Shown: positions 1 to 9,743, counted from the stretch's first letter. The stretch: DNA of 64,000 nt from Colwellia sp. 12G3 (GCF_002836775.1 NZ_PJAQ01000068.1:558001-622000), one strand, 5' to 3'. A program made the numbers and translations. The notes: generated by a model not told the origin, from the sequence alone.

Positions 1-1650
1 TTCCGCTTCTTTTCGCAAACGTTTAACCGTTAATTCACCCACTTTATAAGATAAAGCTTGGCCTGGCCATGAGATATAACGGTCTATTTCTGTTTTTACA
101 TTATGCAGTGACAAGGCGGTATTATTGGCTAAAAAGTCCATGGCTTGAGCTCGACTCCATCCTTGGGTATGCATTCCAGTATCAACCACTAAACGACAGG
201 CTCGCCACATTTCATAAGTTAAGCGACCAAAATTATGGTAAGGATCCCCATACATACCTGCTTCTATTCCTAGGTATTCAGAATATAAACCCCATCCTTC
301 ACCAAAAGCAGAAATATAGGTTCTATTTCTAAACTTCGCGACATCATTCATTTCTTTTGCTAATGATATTTGTAAATGATGGCCTGGCACGGCTTCATGA
401 AGTGTTAATGCCGTTAAGACATAAAGTGGTCGGCGATCTAGCCTATAAGTATTGACCCAATAATTTCCTGGTTGGTCATCTCGTGATGATCCTGCATATC
501 GTCCAGTGGTATACTTAGGCGCTATATTAGCAGGCACTGCCATTACACCATAAGGCGTTCTTGGTAACGTCTTAAATAACTTAGGTAACTTAGCGTCCAT
601 CTTTTTAGCAATAAATGAAGCTTCTTTTAATAGCTCTGTTGGCGTAGTGGCATAAAATTGAGGATCAGTACGTAAAAATTGTACAAACTCGCTGAAGCTG
701 CCATTGAAGTTAACTTGCTCAATAATTTCATCCATCTCAGCTCTGATACGTTTTACTTCTGCCAATCCCTGCTGATGAACTTGCATTGCCGTCATAGGTA
801 GCGTGGTGTAATGCTCTAGCCTATTTTGATAATATTCTTTACCATTAGGAAGTGAATTAGCAGCAATATTATCACGAGCATTTGGCTGATATTCATTAAC
901 CATAAAGTCATAATAAGCCTGATATGCAGGCATAACTTTAGTTGTTAAAATATGCTTAGCTTGTTGCTTTAACTCATCTTGCTGGCTTTGCGTAATAAAA
1001 ACAGACATCTTGCTAAAAGGTAAATAATAACTACTTTCCGTAATATTTTCTTTTATGTAAGCCGCAATGGATTGTTCAAATCCCTCCAGCACTATTTTAG
1101 GCTGACTAATGCCACTTTTAAGACCTTGTTTCATCCACTGTGTTTGTTGGTCAAAATATCGAGGAAGGGCTGATAGACGAGCTAAATAGTCTTGATAATC
1201 AGTCAAGGTTTTAAAATCTACTTGCTTTGAGATATCTGCTATCCAAACATGAAAACCAGACTCTGCGGTGAGCGGCATGTAGTGTTCTTTGTTGTTATAG
1301 CTATCTAGATGATTTTTTAGACTATAAGTAAGTACCGATAAGTTAATCTGATTGTCTTGTGTTAATTTTTCATTATCTAATGCGATTAACTGCTGATAAA
1401 TAGCCAAACGTTGTTGATATTGAGCGAGTAAAAATTCGGCAGATATATCAGGTAACTTAGCGTTATTACCACTAATATCAGGCTGGTTGAAAGGACTTGA
1501 TTGTAGATAAAACGCTTCATGTATTTCTATTATACTTGCTAGTTGTTGATCTGCATTAATGCTGCCATCCGCTGGACTGGAGGCATAACTCTGGGTTACT
1601 AGGCATATATTTACCAGTAAAAATATTAAGTAAGTGGCTAAATTTTTCAT
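1..1650 (-). CDS. Secreted DUF885 family protein, C-terminus cut by window edge
   Basis: The minus-strand frame is open from an ATG at 1650 to the window edge, so the 3' end is missing and about 550 residues are visible. Residues 1-24 form a Sec signal peptide with a hydrophobic core and an A-S-S cleavage region, so the product is exported. The family signature HEAVPGHHLQ starts near residue 418 and is followed by GEGWGLYSE. This is the H-E-x-x-P-G-H type metal-binding pattern of the DUF885 family, whose members are thought to be zinc-dependent hydrolases or peptidases. The substrate is unknown. Its 5' end faces the 3' end of orn, which is on the same strand about 120 bases upstream, so co-transcription is possible but not shown. 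Confidence 0.88.
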   Translation of the reverse strand, partial: MKNLATYLIFLLVNICLVTQSYASSPADGSINADQQLASIIEIHEAFYLQSSPFNQPDISGNNAKLPDISAEFLLAQYQQRLAIYQQLIALDNEKLTQDNQINLSVLTYSLKNHLDSYNNKEHYMPLTAESGFHVWIADISKQVDFKTLTDYQDYLARLSALPRYFDQQTQWMKQGLKSGISQPKIVLEGFEQSIAAYIKENITESSYYLPFSKMSVFITQSQQDELKQQAKHILTTKVMPAYQAYYDFMVNEYQPNARDNIAANSLPNGKEYYQNRLEHYTTLPMTAMQVHQQGLAEVKRIRAEMDEIIEQVNFNGSFSEFVQFLRTDPQFYATTPTELLKEASFIAKKMDAKLPKLFKTLPRTPYGVMAVPANIAPKYTTGRYAGSSRDDQPGNYWVNTYRLDRRPLYVLTALTLHEAVPGHHLQISLAKEMNDVAKFRNRTYISAFGEGWGLYSEYLGIEAGMYGDPYHNFGRLTYEMWRACRLVVDTGMHTQGWSRAQAMDFLANNTALSLHNVKTEIDRYISWPGQALSYKVGELTVKRLRKEAE

Positions 1651-1770
1651 TGATATCACTCAAAAATAGGAAGGGGCACGAAAATACCGATAGACATATT
1701 TTCATGCTTTAAATAATTTGTATGGAGAATGTTAAACCCATCCCACTTAAAATGTAGAGCGAGTATCAAG

Positions 1771-2316
1771 CTAGAGCTTGAAGAGCCCTTCTCTATATAC
1801 TTTTAACTCGGCAATTGATTCTTTGATGTCATCTAAAGCCAAGTGAGCACCCGTTTTAACTACCGCTTCTAATACCTCTGGTTTCCAACGCCTTGCCAAC
1901 TCTTTTATAGTGCTAACATCAATATTACGGTAATGAAAATGGTCTTCAAAATCAGGCATGTACTTATTAATAAATCGTCTATCTTGGCCAATACTATTAC
2001 CACACATAGGTGATTTACCTTGAGGTACCCATTCTTGTACAAAAGCTAAGCTTTGCTCAGTTGCTTGAGCCAAACTCACCGTACTGTCTCGGCAACGCTG
2101 AGTTAGACCAGAATTTCCGTGATGTTCAATACACCACTCACTCATATTATCTAGCACTTCATCACTTTGATTAATGGCAAATATTGGCCCTTGCGCCAAG
2201 GTATTTAAATGGCTATCCGTAATAATGATAGCGATCTCTAAAATCACATCGTGCGCTGGCTCCAACCCTGTCATTTCCAAATCAAGCCAAATTAAATTAT
2301 TATCATTACCCGCCAT
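1771..2316 (-). CDS. orn: Oligoribonuclease
   Basis: A 181-residue DEDDh 3'-5' exoribonuclease that finishes RNA decay by degrading di- to pentanucleotides to mononucleotides in the cytoplasm; it also clears pGpG from cyclic-di-GMP turnover. Exo I is visible as D12-L-E14 in WLDLEMTG. The Exo III region [11 protein letters not shown] supplies the H and final D. The length matches the E. coli enzyme. The ATG at 2316 has a good ribosome-binding site (AAGGGAAG, read on the minus strand). It is divergent from rsgA, the same orn / rsgA-psd arrangement as in E. coli, with a 116-base intergenic region holding both promoters. Confidence 0.97.
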   Translation of the reverse strand: MAGNDNNLIWLDLEMTGLEPAHDVILEIAIIITDSHLNTLAQGPIFAINQSDEVLDNMSEWCIEHHGNSGLTQRCRDSTVSLAQATEQSLAFVQEWVPQGKSPMCGNSIGQDRRFINKYMPDFEDHFHYRNIDVSTIKELARRWKPEVLEAVVKTGAHLALDDIKESIAELKVYREGLFKL

Positions 2317-2432
2317 AAACTTCCCTTAAAAAAAATGCATAAACATTCGTATATAATTGTTAGTATAATACGTCACAACCAAGTCGGGTCAAATTAAATG
2401 TTGGATCAAATTAAATCGTATGAATAAGTCTC

Positions 2433-3491
2433 TTGTCTAAAGTAAAAAAACTGACCAAAGGTCAGCAAAGGCGAATTAAAGCCAATCATGATAATAGATT
2501 GCATGGTAAAACCACCAAAAATAAAGATAAAGTGCAATGGGAAGATGATGATTTAGGTGCTCCTCAACAAGGGGTTATTATTAGTCGATTTGGTCAACAT
2601 GCTGATGTCGAAAGCGATCTCGGTGAAATATTTCGCTGTAATTTACGCCGTTCTATTGCCTCACTTGTTTGTGGTGATAAAGTATTATGGCGCCTCGGCA
2701 GAGAAACTCAACATAGCATCACAGGCATAATAGAGGCAGTACATGGACGTGACTCAGTGCTTAGTCGTCCCGATGTTTATGATGGAGTGAAGCCCATTGC
2801 GGCAAATATCAGTCAAATTCTCATTGTATCTTCAGTGTTACCTGTTTTTAATAGCGATATTATTGACCGCTACCTAGTAGCTGCAGAGCAGACTGGTATT
2901 ACCCCTGTTATTGTATTGAACAAAACTGATTTGTTGGACAGTATTACGTCTGACGAGCAAGATAAAATAGCCAAGCAATTGAAAATTTATCAAGATATTG
3001 GCTATCAAGTGCTTTATGCGAGTAGTAAATCTCGCGATGGCATAAGCGAACTAAAAATGCAGCTTACACAACATACCAGTATTTTTGTCGGCCAGTCGGG
3101 TGTTGGTAAATCTACGTTAGTGAATGCACTCATGCCAGATTTAGGGATATTAACAAAAGAAGTCTCCGATAACTCAGGTTTAGGGCAACATACCACTACC
3201 GTAGCACGCTTATACCATTTTAATGAAGGGGGAGATTTAATTGATTCTCCCGGTATTCGCGAATTTGGTTTATGGCATTTAACACCAGAGCAAGTTTGTC
3301 ATGGTTTTATTGAGTTCTCTGATTTTCTTGGTTTGTGCAAATTTAGAGACTGCAAACATCAAACGGATCCCGGCTGTGCCTTAATAGCAGCAAGTGAAAC
3401 GCATGAAATCAATCCTGCTCGCTTGGCAAGTTTTCAGCGCATATTAGCTAGCCTCAATGATAATAAATTAACCTCACGTTTTAATAATTAA
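2433..3491 (+). CDS. rsgA: Ribosome small-subunit-dependent GTPase A
   Basis: A circularly permuted GTPase that acts late in 30S ribosomal subunit maturation. The permuted G-motif order is visible: G4 NKTD at residues 163-166, then P-loop GQSGVGKST at 220-228, then G3 DSPG at 271-274. A C-terminal zinc knuckle uses C302, C307, H309 and C315. An OB-fold region precedes the GTPase domain and a basic N-terminal tail (KKLTKGQQRRIKANH) is typical of the family. The start is TTG at 2433; the family N-terminus supports it although no strong ribosome-binding site is seen. It lies 10 bases upstream of psd, so the two are very likely one transcript. Confidence 0.96.
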   Translation: MSKVKKLTKGQQRRIKANHDNRLHGKTTKNKDKVQWEDDDLGAPQQGVIISRFGQHADVESDLGEIFRCNLRRSIASLVCGDKVLWRLGRETQHSITGIIEAVHGRDSVLSRPDVYDGVKPIAANISQILIVSSVLPVFNSDIIDRYLVAAEQTGITPVIVLNKTDLLDSITSDEQDKIAKQLKIYQDIGYQVLYASSKSRDGISELKMQLTQHTSIFVGQSGVGKSTLVNALMPDLGILTKEVSDNSGLGQHTTTVARLYHFNEGGDLIDSPGIREFGLWHLTPEQVCHGFIEFSDFLGLCKFRDCKHQTDPGCALIAASETHEINPARLASFQRILASLNDNKLTSRFNN

Positions 3492-3501
3492 GGAAAAATG
3501 A

Positions 3502-4395
3502 GTGTCTTCACAAAATAATCTTAGCGATAAAATTAAAATCACCTTGCAGTACATCATGCCTAAGCACGCTATTTCACGTTTAGTTGGTAAATTAGCCGCT
3601 GCAAAAATGGGTGGGTTGACTACTAAGCTTATCAACCTATTTATTAAAGCTTACGGCATTAATATGAATGAGGCTAAGCTTAAAAAGGCCAGTGACTTCG
3701 ATACCTTTAACAACTTCTTCACCCGTGAACTAGAAGAAGGAGCTCGACCTATTGATGGAGATGAGAATGCCCTATGTTATCCGGTAGATGGTGCGATCAG
3801 CCAACAGGGAGATATTATTGATGGTCAACTTATTCAAGCAAAAGGTTTCAACTATAGCTTAATTTCTTTACTTGGTGGTGACGAAAAAACAGCAGCACCT
3901 TTTCAAGGTGGGAAATTCTCATGTATCTACCTAGCTCCAAAAGACTATCACCGCATACATATGCCTATGGCAGCGACGTTACGTGAAATGATTTATGTTC
4001 CTGGGGAGCTGTTTTCAGTTAACCCTCTTACCGCTCAAAACGTGCCCGATCTTTTTGCTCGCAATGAACGTGTTGTTGCCATTTTTGATACTGAAATGGG
4101 TGAACTTGCCATGGTATTGGTCGGTGCAACGATTGTTGCCAGTATCGAAACAACTTGGGCTGGCACCATAACGCCTCCAGCTGGTAAAGATATATTCAGA
4201 TGGCAATACCCAAAAGATGGTGCCGACGCAATTACCTTTAATAAAGGTGATGAAATGGGTCGTTTTAAATTAGGTTCAACTGTTGTAAGCACCTTCGCCC
4301 CTAAAATGCTTAGTGAATTTGCAGAAAATTCCGGACCAGGAACTGTCACTCGTCTTGGTGAGCTTTATGCAACACTAAATAAAGGCGAAAAATAG
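3502..4395 (+). CDS. psd: Phosphatidylserine decarboxylase proenzyme
   Basis: A 297-residue inner-membrane-associated enzyme converting phosphatidylserine to phosphatidylethanolamine. The LGST motif at residues 257-260 is the self-cleavage site that creates the pyruvoyl prosthetic group on the small subunit from the serine. The YPVDG (D96) and YHRIHMP (H150) motifs of the proenzyme are present. The start is GTG at 3502 with AAGGA about 8 bases upstream; an ATG four bases earlier is out of frame and ends at once. It directly follows rsgA, an order conserved in gammaproteobacteria. No terminator with a U-tract follows; the next structure is the dyad at 4454-4490. Confidence 0.96.
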   Translation: MSSQNNLSDKIKITLQYIMPKHAISRLVGKLAAAKMGGLTTKLINLFIKAYGINMNEAKLKKASDFDTFNNFFTRELEEGARPIDGDENALCYPVDGAISQQGDIIDGQLIQAKGFNYSLISLLGGDEKTAAPFQGGKFSCIYLAPKDYHRIHMPMAATLREMIYVPGELFSVNPLTAQNVPDLFARNERVVAIFDTEMGELAMVLVGATIVASIETTWAGTITPPAGKDIFRWQYPKDGADAITFNKGDEMGRFKLGSTVVSTFAPKMLSEFAENSGPGTVTRLGELYATLNKGEK

Positions 4396-4453
4396 TTACT
4401 AAAAAAATAGGTAGCAAACAAAACGGTTGCTCATTTAGTATACTCGATATAAG

Positions 4454-4490
4454 CTAGGACGAAATACGATCATATTCGTATTTCGTCTAG
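4454..4490. promoter_or_regulatory. Operator-like inverted repeat upstream of the BlaI-type gene
   Basis: An imperfect dyad has arms 4454-4469 and 4476-4490, with one bulged G and a 6-base loop; its core is GAAATACGA - TCATAT - TCGTATTTC. It ends 33 bases before the chosen start of the BlaI-type repressor and has no U-tract, so it is a poor terminator. BlaI/MecI repressors are known to bind dyads overlapping their own promoters, so an autoregulatory operator is the natural reading. Function is inferred, not shown. Confidence 0.5.
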
Positions 4491-4523
4491 AACTTATAAA
4501 ACTACCAAATAAAGGATATGTAC

Positions 4524-4904
4524 ATGGCGCATGAAAATTCTGCAGTAAAACCCACAGAAGCCGAGTTAACGCTACTCAACGTGCTCTGGAAGATGGGTCC
4601 TGCAACCGTAAGACAAATACACGATGTAGTAAGTCTTACGCAAAAAACTGGCTACACCACTGTATTAAAAATACTCCAAATTATGCATGAAAAGTCACTG
4701 GTCATTCGTGATGAAAGTAATCGCGCCCACATTTATGCTACAGCAAACAGCCAAACACAAACGCAATCTTCACTGATTAAAGACTTAATAACTAAAGCCT
4801 TTGGTGGTTCTACCTCAAAGTTAGTGATGCGAGCTATCGATGATTCAACGAGCGATGAAGAAATTAATGATATTCGCCAGTTATTAAATTCTCTAGAAAA
4901 ATAG
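4524..4904 (+). CDS. BlaI/MecI/CopY family transcriptional repressor
   Basis: A small winged-helix repressor, 126 residues from the ATG at 4524. The N-terminal region AELTLLNVLWKMGPATVRQIHD and the wing TGYTTVLKILQIMHEK are typical of BlaI/MecI DNA-binding domains; the C-terminal part is the dimerisation helix region. An ATG at 4518 is in frame but only one base from the AAAGGA ribosome-binding site, whereas 4524 has normal spacing. Family members are inactivated by a partner M56 protease, and such a gene starts 18 bases after this stop, so the pair is probably one operon. No beta-lactamase or mecA-like gene is nearby, so the regulated targets are unknown. Confidence 0.9.
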   Translation: MAHENSAVKPTEAELTLLNVLWKMGPATVRQIHDVVSLTQKTGYTTVLKILQIMHEKSLVIRDESNRAHIYATANSQTQTQSSLIKDLITKAFGGSTSKLVMRAIDDSTSDEEINDIRQLLNSLEK

Positions 4905-4922
4905 TAAGACTAGACTATTACT

Positions 4923-7010
4923 ATGTTTGATCAATTATTTAACAGCCCTTTTCTATATAGCTTATCGCTAACCCTAGTGCATTTTTTATGGCAAGGTTTA
5001 CTGGTGGCACTTATCTTAAAGTCTCTGCTATTTATAGTTGACAAAAACAAATCTAAATTACGATATACCCTAGCAACACTTGCCATGTTAGCAAATGCCA
5101 TACTTGCGGTACTGACCTATGCTATGGTTTACCCTGACACAGGTTCAGGCATTAATAGTAACCTCAGCCCTATCCCGCTTACTAGTTTAGTTAATGAGTT
5201 AACCCAGCAAAACGCTTTATTTACATATCAAGAATTACTGCCCTCGATATTAGCCTACGCCTTGCCATATCTCTCATTATTCTGGCTGGCAACTATTACC
5301 ATTCTTGCCAGTAAACTACTTATTGAGATTCGTAATGTAAATAATTTACCAAGACATTCGAGCGTTTCGCCATCTTTAGCACTATCATCACGCTTTGATG
5401 AATTAGCCAAACAAATAAAGTTAACTAAAACGCCAAAATTACTTATTTCCTTGAAAGCGGAAGTCCCTATGGCTATAGGTTGGTTAAAGCCTGTAGTCTT
5501 GCTACCCGCTACTATGGTGACGGGTTTAAATTCCTCTCAACTTGAAATGCTGATCCTGCACGAACTTGCTCATATTCGTCGTCACGATTATTTAGTGAAC
5601 TTTTTACAAACACTCATTGAATTGCTCTTTTTCTTCCATCCAAGTGTGCATTGGATCGGTAAGCAAATGCGCAACGAGCGTGAATATTGTAGTGATGACA
5701 TTGCCGTACAACATTGTGGCGATGCTATAGCATATGCACATACATTAACTGACACCGCTTCTCTGTGTTCGAAAAATCACTTCCATACTATTCCAACTAT
5801 GGCAATGGCAGCCTCCGGGGGAGATTTAAAAGCAAGAGTACTTCGACTTGTTGATCATCATTGTGCGCCAACAAATAACACCAGTAAATTGCTCGCCGCA
5901 ATGACTTTATTTTTGACTCTGATATTACTGAGCATTAATCAATTACTAACAATGCCTTTTACCCAGCAACTAAATGATCAATTTCCGTGGCAAGAACCCC
6001 CAGCGCTTAGTCATAACCTTTTTAGTACAAATGTCACCGCAATGGCCTTAGAAAAAACAAATACTAATAGACAAGGTACGACGCTAAAAAATGATTCTAT
6101 CGCTCAGCAGCTACTCAGTCGTCAAAACACGCCTTCTCATGGTTTACTTGTAGCAAAAAATAACGAGCAGCGCGTACGTAACCTCACAACAGAAAACGAT
6201 ATAGGGTTTACGACAGCTACTTTTGAGCCAGTAACGATCAGTAATCAGCGAGGTTTCATAGAAACAGTAGAAGAACTAGATCCGAGTAAACAGTTGGCAT
6301 CAAACAATATTAAAGAGCCTAAAACTAAAGCTGAAGATACAAAGGAGCAAAGTAAAAGCAAAACAGTCGTCTTATTTGCACCAACTGTGCTCGACACATT
6401 CAAAATTGAAGACAATTTTCCATCAACCGTTAACGAGCAAATAGCCGTCGCGGTTCAACCACAAGTGCAAATAATATTACCCTCAATACCTACTGAGATG
6501 TTTGTTCAAGACACAACTCAACTCAATCCTGACCAAGAAGAAAGTAAGCAAGTATCACTTACATATGATAAAGACCTTACCATCAAAGATAATGCTTATC
6601 GCCAACTGATATATAATCAAGAAATCAAGGAATTAGCAGTACAAAACAAACTGTACCAAACTTCACATAGCGTGATAGATGCTAAAAGTCAGCGATTAGA
6701 AGCTAGCCAAATAACACAGACAAAACAAATACCAAGTTCATTAGAAGCTAAATTACTGAACTCTATTAGTCCAATATATCCAAACCTTGCAAAACGCAGA
6801 GGTATTGAGATGGAGGTCAAAGTAGATTTCACTATTGATAAAAACGGTAAAGTAAAAGATATTAATTTCGATCAGCAAAGTAAGCTTATTTATTTCAAAT
6901 CTGCTATTCGCTCCGCAATTCGTAAATGGCGATTTAGCCCAGCTAAAAAAAATAATCGTAAGATTGAAAGTAAGATGACAAAAATATTTTCTTTTAGCCT
7001 ACATGCCTAG
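4923..7010 (+). CDS. BlaR1-like M56 metallopeptidase with C-terminal TonB domain
   Basis: A 695-residue inner-membrane protein. Residues 1-130 hold several hydrophobic segments (about 10-38, 48-70 and 105-132). The M56 protease core has HELAH at 213-217 with the downstream zinc-ligand region NEREYCSDD at 251-259. A further membrane span lies near 322-345. A long polar linker follows (about 350-610), rich in Q, T, N and K. The last 80 residues match a TonB C-terminal domain (ISPIYPNLAKRRGIEMEV, then AIRKWRFSPAKK). The BlaR1 sensor (penicillin-binding) domain is absent and replaced by the TonB module. It probably cleaves the upstream repressor on an envelope signal; the TonB domain may contact an outer-membrane receptor. 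Both roles are inferred. Confidence 0.88.
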   Translation: MFDQLFNSPFLYSLSLTLVHFLWQGLLVALILKSLLFIVDKNKSKLRYTLATLAMLANAILAVLTYAMVYPDTGSGINSNLSPIPLTSLVNELTQQNALFTYQELLPSILAYALPYLSLFWLATITILASKLLIEIRNVNNLPRHSSVSPSLALSSRFDELAKQIKLTKTPKLLISLKAEVPMAIGWLKPVVLLPATMVTGLNSSQLEMLILHELAHIRRHDYLVNFLQTLIELLFFFHPSVHWIGKQMRNEREYCSDDIAVQHCGDAIAYAHTLTDTASLCSKNHFHTIPTMAMAASGGDLKARVLRLVDHHCAPTNNTSKLLAAMTLFLTLILLSINQLLTMPFTQQLNDQFPWQEPPALSHNLFSTNVTAMALEKTNTNRQGTTLKNDSIAQQLLSRQNTPSHGLLVAKNNEQRVRNLTTENDIGFTTATFEPVTISNQRGFIETVEELDPSKQLASNNIKEPKTKAEDTKEQSKSKTVVLFAPTVLDTFKIEDNFPSTVNEQIAVAVQPQVQIILPSIPTEMFVQDTTQLNPDQEESKQVSLTYDKDLTIKDNAYRQLIYNQEIKELAVQNKLYQTSHSVIDAKSQRLEASQITQTKQIPSSLEAKLLNSISPIYPNLAKRRGIEMEVKVDFTIDKNGKVKDINFDQQSKLIYFKSAIRSAIRKWRFSPAKKNNRKIESKMTKIFSFSLHA

Positions 7011-7082
7011 TAATCAATCTGCCTTATTTTAGTCGTATGTTTTCTTATATACTTACAGTCTATTTGATGTATAAGGGATATT

Positions 7083-8087
7083 TTGAGTAAATACCATTCG
7101 TTGAATCAAGAACAAAACCTAAAAGACAAACGCACCAATGAGATAGCTTTATTTTGGCAACAAGGTTTATTCGACTCTTTCTGTGGCGTTGATGGAGTAA
7201 GTATTCACTATGCACAATTTATCAATAAAAAGACTACCTTTCCTAGCATAGTCGTAGTGCCCGGTCGCTGTGAAAGCTACTTGAAGTACCAAGAATTGGC
7301 ATTTGATTTATATCATCAGGGCTATAATATTTTTATTATTGACCATCGAGGTCAAGGATTATCTGGGCGACTATTACCCGACTTATTCAAGGGTTATGTT
7401 ACTAAATTCCAAGACTATATCGATGATTTACAATCTTTCGTTGAAAATATAGTTACTCAACAATGTCCCGAAAAACCATACCTTTTAGCGCATTCAATGG
7501 GTGGCGCTATTGCAACCCGTTTTATGCAAGATTATCCCAATGCAATTAAAGCGGCAGTAATATCATCTCCAATGCTAGGCTTTTATTCTGCTTTAGTACC
7601 AAAATGCATAGCTAAAATACTCATAGCCATTAAGCTGAGACTCAATAACCTTTTCAGCAAAACCCCTTGGTATTTTATCGGGCAAAAGAGCTTCTCCCCG
7701 GTAAATTTTACCGAGAATAAACTAACTCACTCAACATTGCGCTATCAACACTTTGTCAACTTATATAAAAACAACAAAACCATCCAGCTTGGTGGCGTTA
7801 CTACGCACTGGCTAGCACAAAGTATTTTGGCCCAAAAAGATATTTTCACTAAACTTCATCAGCTTAAAACACCTATATTATTGCTTCAAGCTGGCAGTGA
7901 TACCGTAGTTTGCCAACAGGCACAAAATGATTTTTGCCTGCAATTACATGCTTTACAACCACAATCCTGTCCACATGGCCGACCAAGTACAATTGATAAT
8001 GCCTATCATGAATTGTTTTTTGAAGTCGATGGTTATAGAAATCGAGCAATATCACAAAGCATCGCCTGGTTTAAACAACATAATTAG
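7083..8087 (+). CDS. Alpha/beta hydrolase, lysophospholipase L2 / monoacylglycerol lipase type
   Basis: A 334-residue serine hydrolase. The nucleophile elbow is HSMGGA with S138. The oxyanion region VVPGRCESYLKY (58-69), the IDHRGQGLSG strand-loop (86-95), the acid-region motif AGSDTVV and the catalytic-His region YHELFFE complete the triad pattern. This matches the PldB-like Hydrolase_4 family, which releases fatty acids from lysophospholipids or monoacylglycerols. No signal peptide is visible, so it is probably cytoplasmic or membrane-associated. The TTG start at 7083 has the ribosome-binding site AAGGGA close upstream and fits the family N-terminus. It lies 72 bases after the M56 gene; co-transcription is possible. 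Confidence 0.87.
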   Translation: MSKYHSLNQEQNLKDKRTNEIALFWQQGLFDSFCGVDGVSIHYAQFINKKTTFPSIVVVPGRCESYLKYQELAFDLYHQGYNIFIIDHRGQGLSGRLLPDLFKGYVTKFQDYIDDLQSFVENIVTQQCPEKPYLLAHSMGGAIATRFMQDYPNAIKAAVISSPMLGFYSALVPKCIAKILIAIKLRLNNLFSKTPWYFIGQKSFSPVNFTENKLTHSTLRYQHFVNLYKNNKTIQLGGVTTHWLAQSILAQKDIFTKLHQLKTPILLLQAGSDTVVCQQAQNDFCLQLHALQPQSCPHGRPSTIDNAYHELFFEVDGYRNRAISQSIAWFKQHN

Positions 8088-8140
8088 CCGCGACTATTTA
8101 TAGCCATGAATATAACTGTCTCACTATTCTAAATAACGAT

Positions 8141-9046
8141 TTATTTTGACTGTTCATTTTGCACTACTGAAGTGGGATCTTGGTGAATAAACACCTCACA
8201 AGGAGCGAGAGCGCTACAAATTCCAGCTTCAATTTCATCGCCTATGCTGTGCGCCTCTAATAGAGATAAGTCATCACTCAATTCTAAATGAAATTGTATA
8301 AATTTCTGCACTCCGGATTGCCGTGTTCGTAATTCATGAATACCTATGGCTTGCTCATGTCTCAAAACAACAGTTTTAATTTTCGCTACTTCCTCATCAC
8401 TCAATTCACTATCCATTAATTGCGAAACACTTTGCACCATAATCTGACCTGCACCAAAAACTAGATATAGGGCAACTAATATGGTGAAAACACCATCTGC
8501 TTGTAACCATATCCCTTGACTCAGAATAATAGCCGCTAAAACCCCTAAATTTAGGAATAAATCAGATTGGTAATGCAATGCATCACCACTAATGATAATT
8601 GAGCCTGTACGCTTTATGACGTAACGCTGAAAAGCAACTAAGAATAGTGTTAAGACAATAGCAATAATTGTTACCCAAATAGCCACCTCACTGTGAACTA
8701 TTACTTGCGGATTAAGTAACCGAGATACCCCATTAAAAATAAGTATAATGGCGGAGCCAAGTACAAAAGAAGCTTGCACCAATCCAGCTAAACTTTCAGC
8801 TTTACCGTGCCCAAAACTGTGCTCTTTATCCGCCGGAGCTAAAGCAAAGCGTAAAATAACGATACTCATGATTGATGCAAATAAATCTAAAATAGAATCC
8901 GTGGTGGAAGCAAGCATGGCACTAGAGTCTGTGACTAACCAAGCATACAGCTTTATTACCACTAAGATTAAAGCGGTAGAGGTAGAAAATATAGCCGCTA
9001 ATCGCACCCAAAATGCGTAATCGTCTGTTGAGTTTTTTGTAGCCAT
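8141..9046 (-). CDS. Cation diffusion facilitator family transporter (FieF-like)
   Basis: An inner-membrane divalent-cation/proton antiporter of the CDF family, about 301 residues with six predicted membrane spans and a cytosolic C-terminal domain. Metal-site motifs are visible: TTDSILDLFAS in span 2 (D-x3-D) and HYQSD in span 5 (H-x3-D), with FGHGKAESL after span 2. This pattern fits FieF (YiiP), which exports zinc and iron. The open frame extends to 9121, but the ATG at 9046 is preferred: it begins MATKNSTDDYAF as in the family and has AAGGA just upstream. It is divergent from trmL. The metal specificity cannot be read from sequence. Confidence 0.92.
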   Translation of the reverse strand: MATKNSTDDYAFWVRLAAIFSTSTALILVVIKLYAWLVTDSSAMLASTTDSILDLFASIMSIVILRFALAPADKEHSFGHGKAESLAGLVQASFVLGSAIILIFNGVSRLLNPQVIVHSEVAIWVTIIAIVLTLFLVAFQRYVIKRTGSIIISGDALHYQSDLFLNLGVLAAIILSQGIWLQADGVFTILVALYLVFGAGQIMVQSVSQLMDSELSDEEVAKIKTVVLRHEQAIGIHELRTRQSGVQKFIQFHLELSDDLSLLEAHSIGDEIEAGICSALAPCEVFIHQDPTSVVQNEQSK

Positions 9047-9174
9047 GCCTGATCCTTGGAGAAAAGTTAAGAACTGAAAGTTATACTCGTTAGTAATTAA
9101 TAGGCATGTTTCAGAGTGCACTTTTAATGGTAACGGGTATATAATAACAAAAATTTTATCACATGATGATTGTT

Positions 9175-9639
9175 ATGCTAGATGTTGTGCTTTTTCAACC
9201 CCAAATCCCACCCAATACCGGTAATATAATTCGGTTATGCGCAAATTCAGGCTTTCGTTTGCATTTAATAGAGCCATTAGGTTTTGATTTAGAGGATAAA
9301 AAATTACGTCGTGCCGGCTTAGACTACCATGAATTTGCAGCCATAAAGCGCCATGCAAACTTCAATGCTTTCATGGAGAAAGAACAACCAAAGCGAGTGT
9401 TAGCAATTACCACGAAAACCAATAACTTCTATGGTGATGTCAGCTTTGAAGCTGGTGATTATTTATTATTTGGCTCAGAAACAGCCGGTTTACCTGAAGA
9501 AGTTCGTGTACAAATCCCTGATAAAGATAAGATTAGAATTCCGATGCTGAAGGAAAGCCGTAGCATGAACTTATCAAACGCGGCAGCTGTTATAGTTTAC
9601 GATGCATGGCGTCAGCTAGGTTTTCCTAACGCTGTATAA
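9175..9639 (+). CDS. trmL: tRNA (cytidine/uridine-34-2'-O)-methyltransferase
   Basis: A SPOUT-fold methyltransferase (YibK family) that 2'-O-methylates the wobble nucleotide of leucine tRNAs. Family hallmarks are [10 protein letters not shown] near the N-terminus, the knot motifs [11 protein letters not shown] and [17 protein letters not shown], and the end DAWRQLGFP. The whole protein aligns by eye with E. coli TrmL. Starting at 9175 (MLDVVLF) matches the E. coli N-terminus exactly; in-frame ATGs at 9163 and 9166 would add four residues or fewer. It sits beyond gpsA as in enterics, but convergent with it and with no cysE between. Confidence 0.95.
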   Translation: MLDVVLFQPQIPPNTGNIIRLCANSGFRLHLIEPLGFDLEDKKLRRAGLDYHEFAAIKRHANFNAFMEKEQPKRVLAITTKTNNFYGDVSFEAGDYLLFGSETAGLPEEVRVQIPDKDKIRIPMLKESRSMNLSNAAAVIVYDAWRQLGFPNAV

Positions 9640-9677
9640 TAAGAATAATTTAGTCCCGTAAATATAAGTACGGTAAT

Positions 9678-9716
9678 AAAAAACTGTAAATCAAGATTCT
9701 CGATTTACAGTTTTTT
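9678..9716. terminator. Bidirectional intrinsic terminator between trmL and gpsA
   Basis: A 15-bp perfect stem with arms 9678-9692 and 9702-9716 and a 9-base loop; AAAAAA before and TTTTTT after give a U-tract in both directions. It separates the convergent genes trmL and gpsA. Confidence 0.93.
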
Positions 9717-9743
9717 AGCGTATTTATTTACAGTGTAACGAAA

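Noticed and set aside
69..332. Plus-strand open frame of 87 codons at the left edge
   Set aside because: It is antisense to the DUF885 gene, which carries recognisable motifs across the same bases.
4035..4349. Minus-strand open frame of 104 codons
   Set aside because: It is a shadow of psd, whose LGST and other motifs are in the plus frame.
8141..9121. Longer N-terminus of the cation transporter starting at 9121
   Set aside because: The extra 25 residues do not fit the family, and a good ribosome-binding site precedes the ATG at 9046.
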